Source: Armatimonadota bacterium
GTDB lineage: Bacteria > Armatimonadota > Zipacnadia > Zipacnadales > FEN-943
Assembly: GCA_003170595.1 (NCBI GenBank)
Contig: PMZA01000061.1
Span: 1-32,443, forward strand
Length of the DNA: 32,443 nt
Direction: 5' to 3'
The notes beneath the pieces are model-generated. The model saw nothing but the letters and a program-made list of their open reading frames with translations. It had not been told where the DNA came from and made no database searches. The translations under genes and the position numbers were made by a program. Below, piece after piece: positions 23,663 to 31,484 of the stretch. How positions within the stretch are numbered: position 1 is the stretch's first letter; every line of letters begins with the position of its first letter.

Positions 23663-26086
23663 TTAGCCCTTCGTCAGCCTCACGCTCGCGTAATGCACCA
23701 ACCTCACCACCCTTACCGTCGCCCAACCCTTCATGACGTCGACCTTCGCCGCCTCCACACCATCCGGCGACATCGTCATCGCGCTCACCGTCTTCCAGTC
23801 GTCCGGCACTCGCACCCGCATCTGCAGCCCCTCCGCCGGCCGCATCTCGTCCTTCTCCAGATCGATGTCATAGTTCACGAGATCGGCGAACACGGCGTCG
23901 CCTTCCTTCGCTTTCCACACGACCATTCCCACGCTTGCCGGCAGCATCGATCCGTCGGCCAGACGCGACGGCCCTACGATATCCGCCATCTCCGCAGCGT
24001 CCCATGCGTGCCGCTCACTCGCCAGGTAGTAGTCCAGCCCGATCGGGTCAGCCACCCACACGACGCTCCCTGCCCCGCGCTTTGCCGTCCCGCTGCCCGC
24101 CAGGAGCGGCGTGGCCCTCCGCTGAAAGTACCCGTGCTGCCCCTCGCGCGAGCCCGACTGCCCGCACACGATGAGGCGGCCTCCCGCCCGCACCCACTTG
24201 TCGAGAGTTGGCACAACGCTCGCATCGAGCGCTTCCACGTCCGGCAGTACGAGGGTCCTGAGCCCCGCCAGATGCGCCGCGTCGAGCTTCCAGTCGGTCA
24301 CCACGCGATAGGGGACATGCGTATCCGTAAGCGCCGTCGCCCAGCCGTAGTACTCGAACATGTGCGGCTGACGGTCCATGTCCGCGAAGCCGCCCGGCGT
24401 GAGGAAGGCAAGCTGGCTGTCGGGCGAGAAGACGATGCCGACATCGCCCTCGGGCCGCCGCGATCCGAAGTCCGCCTCATGCTCACGCACAAACTGGTTC
24501 CACCACGCGTGGCTTTCCACCGTGCCGCAGACCCTCGGGTTGCCGGGATCGCATTCGAGAAACGCGCCGTTGGCGAAGGCCTCCGCGTCCAGCAGTTTCC
24601 CCAGCTCAGGCTTCTTCTGCTGCGGCTCATCGACGTAGTACCACGCCGCCGAGATCGGCCCCTTCTGATGCTCGAGGGCCTCGCGGTAGATGATCGCCAT
24701 CTTTCCGCGCGGCGGCAGGCCAAGGCCCTTGCTTCCGGTGCCCATATGCCAGCCCGGCGTCAGTTCGGTGTTGACCATGTCGAGCCATTCATCGTGGACC
24801 CACCCGAGCCCGTAGAAGGGCATGTCGTTGCCGCCGATGCAGAAGTCGGGCTTGCCGGCCTTGGTCGCCTCATCGTGGATGGCCTCGTAGAACGCGCGCA
24901 GGTCTTCCTGCGCTGCCCTCTGACGGAAGGCGCGATAGAGCCCCCAGATCGGGTCATCCAGCCACCGCTTGTCGCTCCACGCGGGGTCATCGAGCTTCGA
25001 CGGATCCTTCGCGCCGAACTCCGCCGCCTTCGCCTTCATGTACGCGCGCACGTCAAAGGTCGCCGGATCCTTCACGCCCAGCCGCTCAAGCTCAACTCCC
25101 TTGAACCCCTCCCGCAGCAGCTTGTGGAACCGGTATACCGACCAATCGCCGAAGGCCTTCTGCACGGCCGCGTAGCCGAAGTTGTCCCACGGCGAGAAGT
25201 TGTCGCACCACACGCCATCGACGCCCGCCTTCGCCATTTCGCCGATCGAGTGCCGCACATACTCGCGCCAGAACGGCGCGGAGAGGTCCTTGTGCACGCT
25301 GATGACTCCGGCGTACACGGTGTCGCCCGCCTTCATCCCTGGCGGCGTCCCGACCTCATCCCTTCCGATCACAGCCGGGTACAGGCCCTCGATCGGCCCA
25401 CGCGGCTTTCCCGTCGCCGGGTCGATCTCATTCACCTTATCCGGTGGCTCGAACCCCGCCGCCACCCGGCCGTTGATGTCCTTCGCCCCGCAGGCGTCAT
25501 ACAATCGCGCATTGAGCGGATAGGTCGCCCCCTCGATCCATCCCAGCGCCGGCCGCCCATCGGGATATGTCGGCACGGGCACGCCGAGCTTCTCCCGCGA
25601 GAACGCCGGCGCCGCGAAGTCCTCGTCATTCACCGTGTTGTGCAGGCCGACCCACCGGAAGGTGTTGCCCTGCGGGATGTCTCGGTTGGCCCAGCACCAG
25701 TGGTTCCGCCGCCCCTGCGCCACACCCGGCGCATCGGTGCGCTGCACGAACGTCCCGTCGGCCTGCTTGTCGAAGGTGATCGCGTAGAGCATGCAGTCGC
25801 CGAACCCCTCGATCCACCCGATGACGCGCAGGCCCTTGCCCTTCAGCGCGGCGAGCCCCTTCTCGTTATCAAGCTCGCTCAGCCGCTGCCCGTACGGTCC
25901 CCACGTCGGGTCGATGCCGTAGCCGTAGATGACCATGCGCGCGGCGCTCTTGGTGATCGCGTCCGGGTCGCTCGACTGGACGAAGGACGGGAAGCCCTGC
26001 CACCAGTACCCGCCGTCGGCCCACGAGGCCTTACCCGCGAGCACTGCCGCCAGCACCAACGCGACCATGCCCAGTCGGTTGCGCAT
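23663..26086 (-). CDS. Secreted TIM-barrel glycosidase-like protein with GH42-type trimerisation-like domain
   Basis: The 807-residue protein carries a signal peptide (MRNRLGMVALVLAAVLAGKASWA, then DGGYWW). The first 500 residues read as a TIM barrel: YGYGIDPTWGPYGQ, LRVIGWIEGFGD, and AGVDGVWCDNFSPW with Asp295 at a barrel strand end. About residues 547-695 resemble the Rossmann-like trimerisation domain of GH42 beta-galactosidases (LRTLVLPDVEALD, then WVRAGGRLIVCG). A beta domain follows at the C terminus. No GH family number can be given; an enzyme acting on a polysaccharide or oligosaccharide outside the cytoplasm is likely. Its ATG overlaps the TAA stop of the upstream gene by one base (TAATG), so the pair is translationally coupled and probably acts together. 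Confidence 0.8.
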   Translation of the reverse strand: MRNRLGMVALVLAAVLAGKASWADGGYWWQGFPSFVQSSDPDAITKSAARMVIYGYGIDPTWGPYGQRLSELDNEKGLAALKGKGLRVIGWIEGFGDCMLYAITFDKQADGTFVQRTDAPGVAQGRRNHWCWANRDIPQGNTFRWVGLHNTVNDEDFAAPAFSREKLGVPVPTYPDGRPALGWIEGATYPLNARLYDACGAKDINGRVAAGFEPPDKVNEIDPATGKPRGPIEGLYPAVIGRDEVGTPPGMKAGDTVYAGVISVHKDLSAPFWREYVRHSIGEMAKAGVDGVWCDNFSPWDNFGYAAVQKAFGDWSVYRFHKLLREGFKGVELERLGVKDPATFDVRAYMKAKAAEFGAKDPSKLDDPAWSDKRWLDDPIWGLYRAFRQRAAQEDLRAFYEAIHDEATKAGKPDFCIGGNDMPFYGLGWVHDEWLDMVNTELTPGWHMGTGSKGLGLPPRGKMAIIYREALEHQKGPISAAWYYVDEPQQKKPELGKLLDAEAFANGAFLECDPGNPRVCGTVESHAWWNQFVREHEADFGSRRPEGDVGIVFSPDSQLAFLTPGGFADMDRQPHMFEYYGWATALTDTHVPYRVVTDWKLDAAHLAGLRTLVLPDVEALDASVVPTLDKWVRAGGRLIVCGQSGSREGQHGYFQRRATPLLAGSGTAKRGAGSVVWVADPIGLDYYLASERHAWDAAEMADIVGPSRLADGSMLPASVGMVVWKAKEGDAVFADLVNYDIDLEKDEMRPAEGLQMRVRVPDDWKTVSAMTMSPDGVEAAKVDVMKGWATVRVVRLVHYASVRLTKG

Positions 26087-28611
26087 TACTGCCCTCCGCC
26101 CTTGCTGATTGCCGCGGCCTGAAGCTGCCCCTGGCCGAGGAAGCGGTTCTGCTCATCCACCAGCCTCCAGCTTACCGTCAGCCTCTGCCCGGCCGAGGCG
26201 GCGTGATAGCGGAAGGTGTAGCGCGCGCCCCAGGCCCTCTCGTGGATGATGTTGCTGTCCTCGCCGCCACGCGACCAGGCACCGCTCACGTAGTCGGGCG
26301 CCGAGTCGTCGCTCAGCTTCGCCTCGAGCTTGCACCCGCTCTGCAGCCCCGCGACCCACACCTTCAGCGTGTGCCAGCCGGTGTCGGCCGGGACCGAGAA
26401 CGAGAAGCCGTGGCCGACGCCGTTCCACCACAGGCACTCGTGCGTATCGGGCACGCTCGCGGTCGGATCGCCGTCGCTCCAGTGCGTCTCGATGCAGCAC
26501 CCGGGGTTGCGGTCCATGTACCCCGACCCGGTCTCGGTGAGCGCGCTGAAGAGCCCGGGCCCGCCGCGCTTGCGAGTGACGCCGGTCTTATCGCCGTGGC
26601 CCCAGTGGATCCAATCCTCGCTGCCCTCGGCCGTGAGGTCGACGTTGTTGGGCGCCGGGTCCATGCGTCCCACAAGCGCGCCCGCGGTGTCCGCGCCGAC
26701 GAGGACCGAGTGCTCGGCCATGTTGTTGTACTTGCTCAGTTCGCCGGGGATGCGGTCGATGTCATCCACCAGAGCCTTGAGCACGTGAGCGCCCTGCGTC
26801 GCGGTCCAGAACTGCGTGCCGCGCGGCCCATAGTTCGCGCGAAGGATGACGGACGCGCCCGCTGCGAGCGGCTCGTGGACATTGTCGCACCAGCTAGTGA
26901 ACTGCCCGTCCACGCTGAACCCCGCGCTGATGATGGTGTCGTAGGGCGTCGGCCCGTCGCCCACGTTCTTGACCCGGGCGATGAACGTCACCTTATCGCC
27001 GGGCTTGGGGTTCGCCGGATCGCAGGTCAGGTCGGTGATGATCAGGTCCGGTCGCAGAGCCGGCGTCGTGACGATCGTCGTCGCGCTCTTCGACATCTGC
27101 CCCGCCCTGTCGTACGCTCGCACCTCGTAGGTATATCCGAGCCCCGGCTTGATGAGCGGGTCCTGATCGATGAAGGTCAGGGCCTTCGTCCCAGCGACGG
27201 TTTTTGTCGCCCCCACGAAGCTCCAGTTGCGATAGACGAAGTACCCGGCAACCGCATCGGCCCGCGCGGGTGCCTGCCACGTCAGCGTGTTCACGTTCGG
27301 CTCAGCCTTGCCCGCGAGGTCGCGCGGCGCATCAGGAGCAGCGGCCGCCGGTGGTCCCTCAGCGGGCGTGAGCCGCACGATCATCACGGCGTCCGGCACC
27401 TGCAGCTCGAGCCGTCCACCGGTCATGGTAGCCGCGCTCTGCACGAAGTGACCGCCGTCGTCCGTCGGCGTCCACACCGCGACCTCGGGCTTGACTCGCG
27501 TCCGCACCTGCAGCGTCACGGGCGCTGGCGCGTTGACGATGTCCTTGCGATCCCACGGCGCGTAGTTGCGCTGCTCGTTCCACACGAGCAGGTACCAGTC
27601 GCCGTTCCGCTTCTGCAGGACGAGCGAGTGCACCCTCGGCGGCGCGTTCTGCAGTGTGAAGTCCAGCGCGCGCGGCTCGAAGCCATCGCCGCCGACCCAC
27701 TTGTGCGCCGCGCCGTCCCACTTCGCGTCGCTAAGCAGCGCCACCATCCCCTTCACCGCGCCGTACGCCGGCCGCTCCCGCCCCTGCGAGTCGCGCAGGC
27801 CATACCCGTCGATGTTGTCGACGTGGAACAGGTACGTCCGCTTCACGCCGTGGCGGAAGTATTCGGCGAAGAGCATCGGGATGTTCCGCGCCTGCGCCCG
27901 CTCGGTCCCGCACCCGTCCGCCCCGCCATTGTTGCTGACGTTGTACCCGCACTCGCTCGGCATGAAGGGTTTGATCACACCGCCATCGGGGAGGATGCCG
28001 TCGAAGTCCAGCATGTTCTTGGTGATGCTCGACTCGGGGATATCGCTGCCCTGGTAGGAGTGCATGCTCGAGTAGTCGAAGGCATCGCAGGGCTTTGCGT
28101 CGCGGTAGTCGGTGAAGATCGCCGTGTAGCAGAGGACGCCGAGGTCCCGCGTGGCCGGGTCGGCCTTGATCGCCGCGTAATAGTCGCGCTGGTACTCGGC
28201 GCCCGCGGCCTCGTCGATCCGGTTCTTGTAGTGCAGGTTCAGCTCCTGCGGGGGGAACTTGTTGTTTACCTCGTTGGGCATCTCGACGATGTCGACGACG
28301 CCCGGCGCGTACTGCTTGACCAAAGCCACCACGCCCTCCGGCGGCCCATCTTTGTGCGGGTCGATGAGCATCATCGCCTGCACGCCATACTGGTCGTACG
28401 CTTCGGCGAACTTCTGCGGCTGATCTGGCGGCGTGAGGTCGAACTTGAGGATCGCGCGGTAGTGACGCATCCCAAGCTTCGCGCAGTCCATCGGCGTCGC
28501 GCTGATGCCCAGGAAGTCGATGAACGAGTCAGCGCGATAGGCAGGCTGCTGCGCCCACGCACTTGTCGCGACCAGTACGGCCCCTACGGCAATCATCATC
28601 CATGCTCTCAT
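26086..28611 (-). CDS. Secreted clan-A-like glycosidase with FnIII and CARDB domains
   Basis: The 841-residue protein has a signal peptide (MRAWMMIAVGAVLVATSAWA, then QQP). Its TIM barrel (about 25-330) shows clan GH-A hallmarks: EMPNEVNN with Glu114 after Asn as likely acid/base, and MPSECGYN with Glu220 as likely nucleophile. Then come a beta domain, a fibronectin type III-like domain (about 429-518, PDAPRDLAG...YEVRAYDRAG), a CARDB-like adhesion domain (about 520-637, PDLIITDLTCDPANPKPGDKV, VKNVGDG) and a C-terminal galactose-binding-like beta sandwich rich in Trp and Gly. FnIII and CARDB are common spacer or binding modules in secreted glycan-degrading enzymes. The ribosome site GAGGAG lies 8 bases before the ATG. 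It is the first gene of a two-gene operon, overlapping the next gene by one base. Confidence 0.8.
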   Translation of the reverse strand: MRAWMMIAVGAVLVATSAWAQQPAYRADSFIDFLGISATPMDCAKLGMRHYRAILKFDLTPPDQPQKFAEAYDQYGVQAMMLIDPHKDGPPEGVVALVKQYAPGVVDIVEMPNEVNNKFPPQELNLHYKNRIDEAAGAEYQRDYYAAIKADPATRDLGVLCYTAIFTDYRDAKPCDAFDYSSMHSYQGSDIPESSITKNMLDFDGILPDGGVIKPFMPSECGYNVSNNGGADGCGTERAQARNIPMLFAEYFRHGVKRTYLFHVDNIDGYGLRDSQGRERPAYGAVKGMVALLSDAKWDGAAHKWVGGDGFEPRALDFTLQNAPPRVHSLVLQKRNGDWYLLVWNEQRNYAPWDRKDIVNAPAPVTLQVRTRVKPEVAVWTPTDDGGHFVQSAATMTGGRLELQVPDAVMIVRLTPAEGPPAAAAPDAPRDLAGKAEPNVNTLTWQAPARADAVAGYFVYRNWSFVGATKTVAGTKALTFIDQDPLIKPGLGYTYEVRAYDRAGQMSKSATTIVTTPALRPDLIITDLTCDPANPKPGDKVTFIARVKNVGDGPTPYDTIISAGFSVDGQFTSWCDNVHEPLAAGASVILRANYGPRGTQFWTATQGAHVLKALVDDIDRIPGELSKYNNMAEHSVLVGADTAGALVGRMDPAPNNVDLTAEGSEDWIHWGHGDKTGVTRKRGGPGLFSALTETGSGYMDRNPGCCIETHWSDGDPTASVPDTHECLWWNGVGHGFSFSVPADTGWHTLKVWVAGLQSGCKLEAKLSDDSAPDYVSGAWSRGGEDSNIIHERAWGARYTFRYHAASAGQRLTVSWRLVDEQNRFLGQGQLQAAAISKGGGQ

Positions 28612-28639
28612 ACCTTAGTCTCCTCTGACCGCCTACAGT

Positions 28640-28692
28640 CTGTCATCCTGAGGAGGCGACGGGTTGCGTCGCCGACGAAGGATCTCCTTTTG
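28640..28692 (+). repeat. GTCATCCTGAG...CGAAGGATC element, left arm of inverted pair
   Basis: It runs from CTGTCATCCTGAG to CGAAGGATCTCCTTTTG. It is an imperfect inverted match over its length to 28732-28780 and contains its own small hairpin, GGCGAC with GTCGCC. Confidence 0.75.
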
Positions 28693-28731
28693 GCTTTTCG
28701 GGTGGCGCAGCAACTGGCTGGCCGCGAGTGA

Positions 28732-28780
28732 CAAAAGGGGATCCTTCGGTCGGCACGACTCGCCTCTCTCAGGATGACAG
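28732..28780 (-). repeat. GTCATCCTGAG...CGAAGGATC element, right arm of inverted pair
   Basis: It is the reverse-complement relative of the left arm, beginning CAAAAGGGGATCCTTCGG and ending CTCAGGATGACAG. The outer 13 and inner 17 or so bases match best; the middles differ. Confidence 0.75.
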
Positions 28781-28821
28781 CCAACGGTCGCCGGGTTCGC
28801 GCTGCCGTAGTGTCCCCACTG

Positions 28822-31428
28822 CTACTTCACTTCCTCGAAACTCACGTCGTCGATCCACACATCCGCATGCCCGGGAAACGCGCACAGGAAATGCAGCCTC
28901 ACCGTCACCGTCTTCGCCGCGGGCTCAAACTCGAACACCATCGGCTTCCAATCGTGGTTGTCGACCACGAACTCGGAGAAGAGGTTGCCCGCCGCGGGGT
29001 TGTACCCATCGGCGTCCTGCATCGATATCATCCAGTACGCCTTCGAGCCCGTCGCGTTCGCGATCTTCACCCACGCCGTCGCGCGGTACTTGTGCCCCGG
29101 CGTCGCGCGGAACACGTCGTCGGTCTGCACCATCATTCCGCCGGGCCCCTCCACCTTGTGCAGGTGACACGACGCCTTCCCCGAGTGCGCTACCGTCGTG
29201 TCCATCTCCACCGTCCCGCCGTTGCCGTCGGGGTTGTAAGCCGACCACCGGTCGAGGCCATCCTCGAACCCCGGGTTGGCCACCTGCGTCAGCGCCAGGG
29301 CCGCCATGTCCCCGGCGGTGATCGGCGGCGGCTCATAGAACGGCAGCGCGATCATCCGGTAGTCCCGCGCCTTGAGAGGCACGGTCATCGCCCCGCCGGT
29401 GATGGGCAGCTTCTCCCCCGTCTCGAGGTCGACGCCCGAGTCCACCACGCCCGCGAGCCCCATCGCCGCCATGTTAGGCCGCACGACCGCCGTCGCCGCC
29501 TGCTTAGTCGTGTTGCCCACGATCATCAGGCACCGGCTCTTGTCAGGCTTGCGGTAGACGCTCACGTAGCAGTCCTTCGTGTCGCACTTCACCCAGGTCC
29601 CGCTCGCCCAGTAGCCCCTGAACTCACAGTCGGCGATCCCGAACATCCTCCGCGCCTGGTAGTCGCGCAGCACCGGCCGTGGCTTCACCGCGCCGAGGAA
29701 GATGCTCGTGTCGTGCAGTTCCGTGAGCATCAGCAGTTCTCGCGTCGCGGCATCGTCGTTCCAGTACTTCACCGGGATGTCCGGCAGGATCACCGGCGCC
29801 GGCCCCCATCGCCCGCTCATGTGCTCGGCGCGCCATTTGTCCAGCGGCACGATGTCCATGAAGTGGTCCTCGACCTTGTCGCCAACGTCGTGGTATTGCT
29901 CCCCGTCCAGCTCGATCTGCGAGAACGATATGCACGGCACGCAGAGCCAGCACGACGTGTGCTGAAAGATGATCGGCGCCTTCCGCTTTTCGTAGAGCAG
30001 GCAGTACATCCGCTTCAGCAGATCGCGGAAGGGCCAGATCTTGTACTCCTGCTGCCACACGCCCTGATCGTCCATGTACCCGCACCCGTGCAGCGGGTTG
30101 GAGCAGACGTTCCACGACCCGTCGATGTAGATGCCGTCGATCCCGGTCTCGTCGAGAAGCTGGTTGAACTTCCAGATGTAGTACTGCGCGAAGCTCGACC
30201 CCGGGCAGACCCAGTAGTATTCCTTGAGCGGGATGTCGGCGTCAGCCTCACGTCGCGGCCCGGGCGTCTGCTTCGCGTTCGACCACTCGGGCCCGAAGAC
30301 CTTGATCTCCGGCGAAGGCATGCCATCGCGGTACTTCCCCGCCCAGAACACGATCTGCGAATAGGGCAGGATCTTCATCGGCTCGCGCCCGGGATACAGC
30401 GCCAGCGGCAGGCCTCGCCTCTGGCAGTCGGTCGTGTACTTCCGCATATCCACCGGGTCCTTTGGCATGAGCGTCCCGGGGTCGTCGGTGCCGCCGAGGT
30501 TGTTGAAGTACCCCGTATTCCACGCGCTCCACGGATTGCTGAGGTTGAGCCCCACCAGCCAGTCCCGCCAGCCCTCCGGCATCGGCCGCGTCGGCGTCGA
30601 CTGCAGGCCGAAGGTCGTCGTCCACGGGTGCGAGATCACGAAGGGGCGGTCCATCATCCGCACGCGCATCGTGGCGGATTTTGGATCGCGGACGACCTGC
30701 AGCGTGGCCTCCTTGTCATTGACCTGCCATCCCTTCGGCGACTCAGCGAACCAGCATAGCCCGCGCACGTCATCGCCCATCCATAGCAGCGGCTTGAAGT
30801 GCGACCGCAGCCCACCCGCCGGCAGCGCGCCCGCGTTGGTCTGCTTGAGGTCGCGGGTGATCTCGAACCAGTGATAGTAGAGCGCGTTCGCCGGCTTGAA
30901 CGGGACGCGCAGTTCGAGGCCATCGATGAGGACCGGCTTGTCGGTCGGGCTGATCGTTAGATCGACGCGTATGCAGCCGTCGTATTCGAGGTGCGACTTC
31001 GCGCGGATGATGAGGCCCTCGACGGTAGCCGTGCTGTCGATGTCGACCTGATGCGGCGCGGCCTTGAACTCCTGCTTATCGGCGCGACTGACCACTACCT
31101 CGCGCCCACCGGTGCGCAGTACGAGCGCGATCGGCCCGGCCAGCATCTCGCCGTTCTGGCTGGCGGCCTGGCGCGGGAAGAGGCTGCCGTCGAAGTCGTA
31201 CGTCCGCCCCCAGCAGCCGACGGTCTTGCCCGCGACGGCCATGGGCGTCCACGGCGGCGGGATCTTGTCGGTGATGCCGAGGGTGTTGTTCTCCCAGAGG
31301 GCGCGCTCGCGGATGATCTTCCCGAGCATCTCCTCGGTCAGCGGCGGCGGCGCCGCCGGCGCGGGCTGATCAGCCGCCGCGAGCAGGACCAGTCCAGCCA
31401 TCAACGCAGCACAGATCAGCGCCCTCAT
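28822..31428 (-). CDS. Secreted GH123/DUF6067-like glycosidase with C-terminal CBM4/9-like domain
   Basis: The 868-residue protein has a signal peptide (MRALICAALMAGLVLLAAA, then DQPAPAAPPP). The N-terminal beta region contains WMGDDVRGLCWFAESPKGW, a phrase I associate with GH123-like/DUF6067 proteins. The TIM barrel follows, with GIDGIYIDGSW placing Asp436 at a barrel strand end, followed by several cysteines (NVCSNPLHGCGY, TSCWLCVPC) that could form disulfides outside the cytoplasm. A beta domain precedes the C-terminal CBM4/9-like module (about 717-868), which opens NPGFEDGLDRW, has HSGKASCHL and ends WIDDVSFEEV. That module is related to the N-terminal one in the gene at 2778. CAGGAGCG is the ribosome site. 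It lies 56 bp after the next upstream gene, with a hairpin repeat between. Family placement is tentative; a hydrolase acting on a polysaccharide is likely. Confidence 0.75.
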   Translation of the reverse strand: MRALICAALMAGLVLLAAADQPAPAAPPPLTEEMLGKIIRERALWENNTLGITDKIPPPWTPMAVAGKTVGCWGRTYDFDGSLFPRQAASQNGEMLAGPIALVLRTGGREVVVSRADKQEFKAAPHQVDIDSTATVEGLIIRAKSHLEYDGCIRVDLTISPTDKPVLIDGLELRVPFKPANALYYHWFEITRDLKQTNAGALPAGGLRSHFKPLLWMGDDVRGLCWFAESPKGWQVNDKEATLQVVRDPKSATMRVRMMDRPFVISHPWTTTFGLQSTPTRPMPEGWRDWLVGLNLSNPWSAWNTGYFNNLGGTDDPGTLMPKDPVDMRKYTTDCQRRGLPLALYPGREPMKILPYSQIVFWAGKYRDGMPSPEIKVFGPEWSNAKQTPGPRREADADIPLKEYYWVCPGSSFAQYYIWKFNQLLDETGIDGIYIDGSWNVCSNPLHGCGYMDDQGVWQQEYKIWPFRDLLKRMYCLLYEKRKAPIIFQHTSCWLCVPCISFSQIELDGEQYHDVGDKVEDHFMDIVPLDKWRAEHMSGRWGPAPVILPDIPVKYWNDDAATRELLMLTELHDTSIFLGAVKPRPVLRDYQARRMFGIADCEFRGYWASGTWVKCDTKDCYVSVYRKPDKSRCLMIVGNTTKQAATAVVRPNMAAMGLAGVVDSGVDLETGEKLPITGGAMTVPLKARDYRMIALPFYEPPPITAGDMAALALTQVANPGFEDGLDRWSAYNPDGNGGTVEMDTTVAHSGKASCHLHKVEGPGGMMVQTDDVFRATPGHKYRATAWVKIANATGSKAYWMISMQDADGYNPAAGNLFSEFVVDNHDWKPMVFEFEPAAKTVTVRLHFLCAFPGHADVWIDDVSFEEVK

Positions 31429-31448
31429 GGCATCGCTCCTGCGGGGTT

Positions 31449-31481
31449 CTGTAGGGCGGGGCTTTACGCCCCGCCGCGCTT
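31449..31481. repeat. 33-bp hairpin repeat, copy 2
   Basis: It is identical over 33 bases to 23509-23541, with the same 8-bp stem and TTTAC loop. It fills most of the 56-bp gap between two same-strand genes, four bases after the upstream stop codon. Confidence 0.85.
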
Positions 31482-31484
31482 TCT

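Larger units (their letters stand above)
28612..28821. other. Gene-free gap with a large imperfect inverted repeat
   Basis: This 210-bp gap between two minus-strand genes holds an inverted pair of 50-base repeat elements (28640-28692 and 28732-28780) around a 39-base centre. No open frame was seen. The ribosome site of the downstream gene lies at its left end. Confidence 0.6.

Noticed and set aside
26782-26787. CACGTG core as a third parS
   Set aside because: Arms do not match and it lies within a glycosidase gene.
26203-28731. Very long open frame on the plus strand opposite the clan-A-like glycosidase
   Set aside because: It is antisense to a gene with a signal peptide and recognisable domains. 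Its His/Arg/Val-rich composition is typical of antisense frames in GC-rich DNA.
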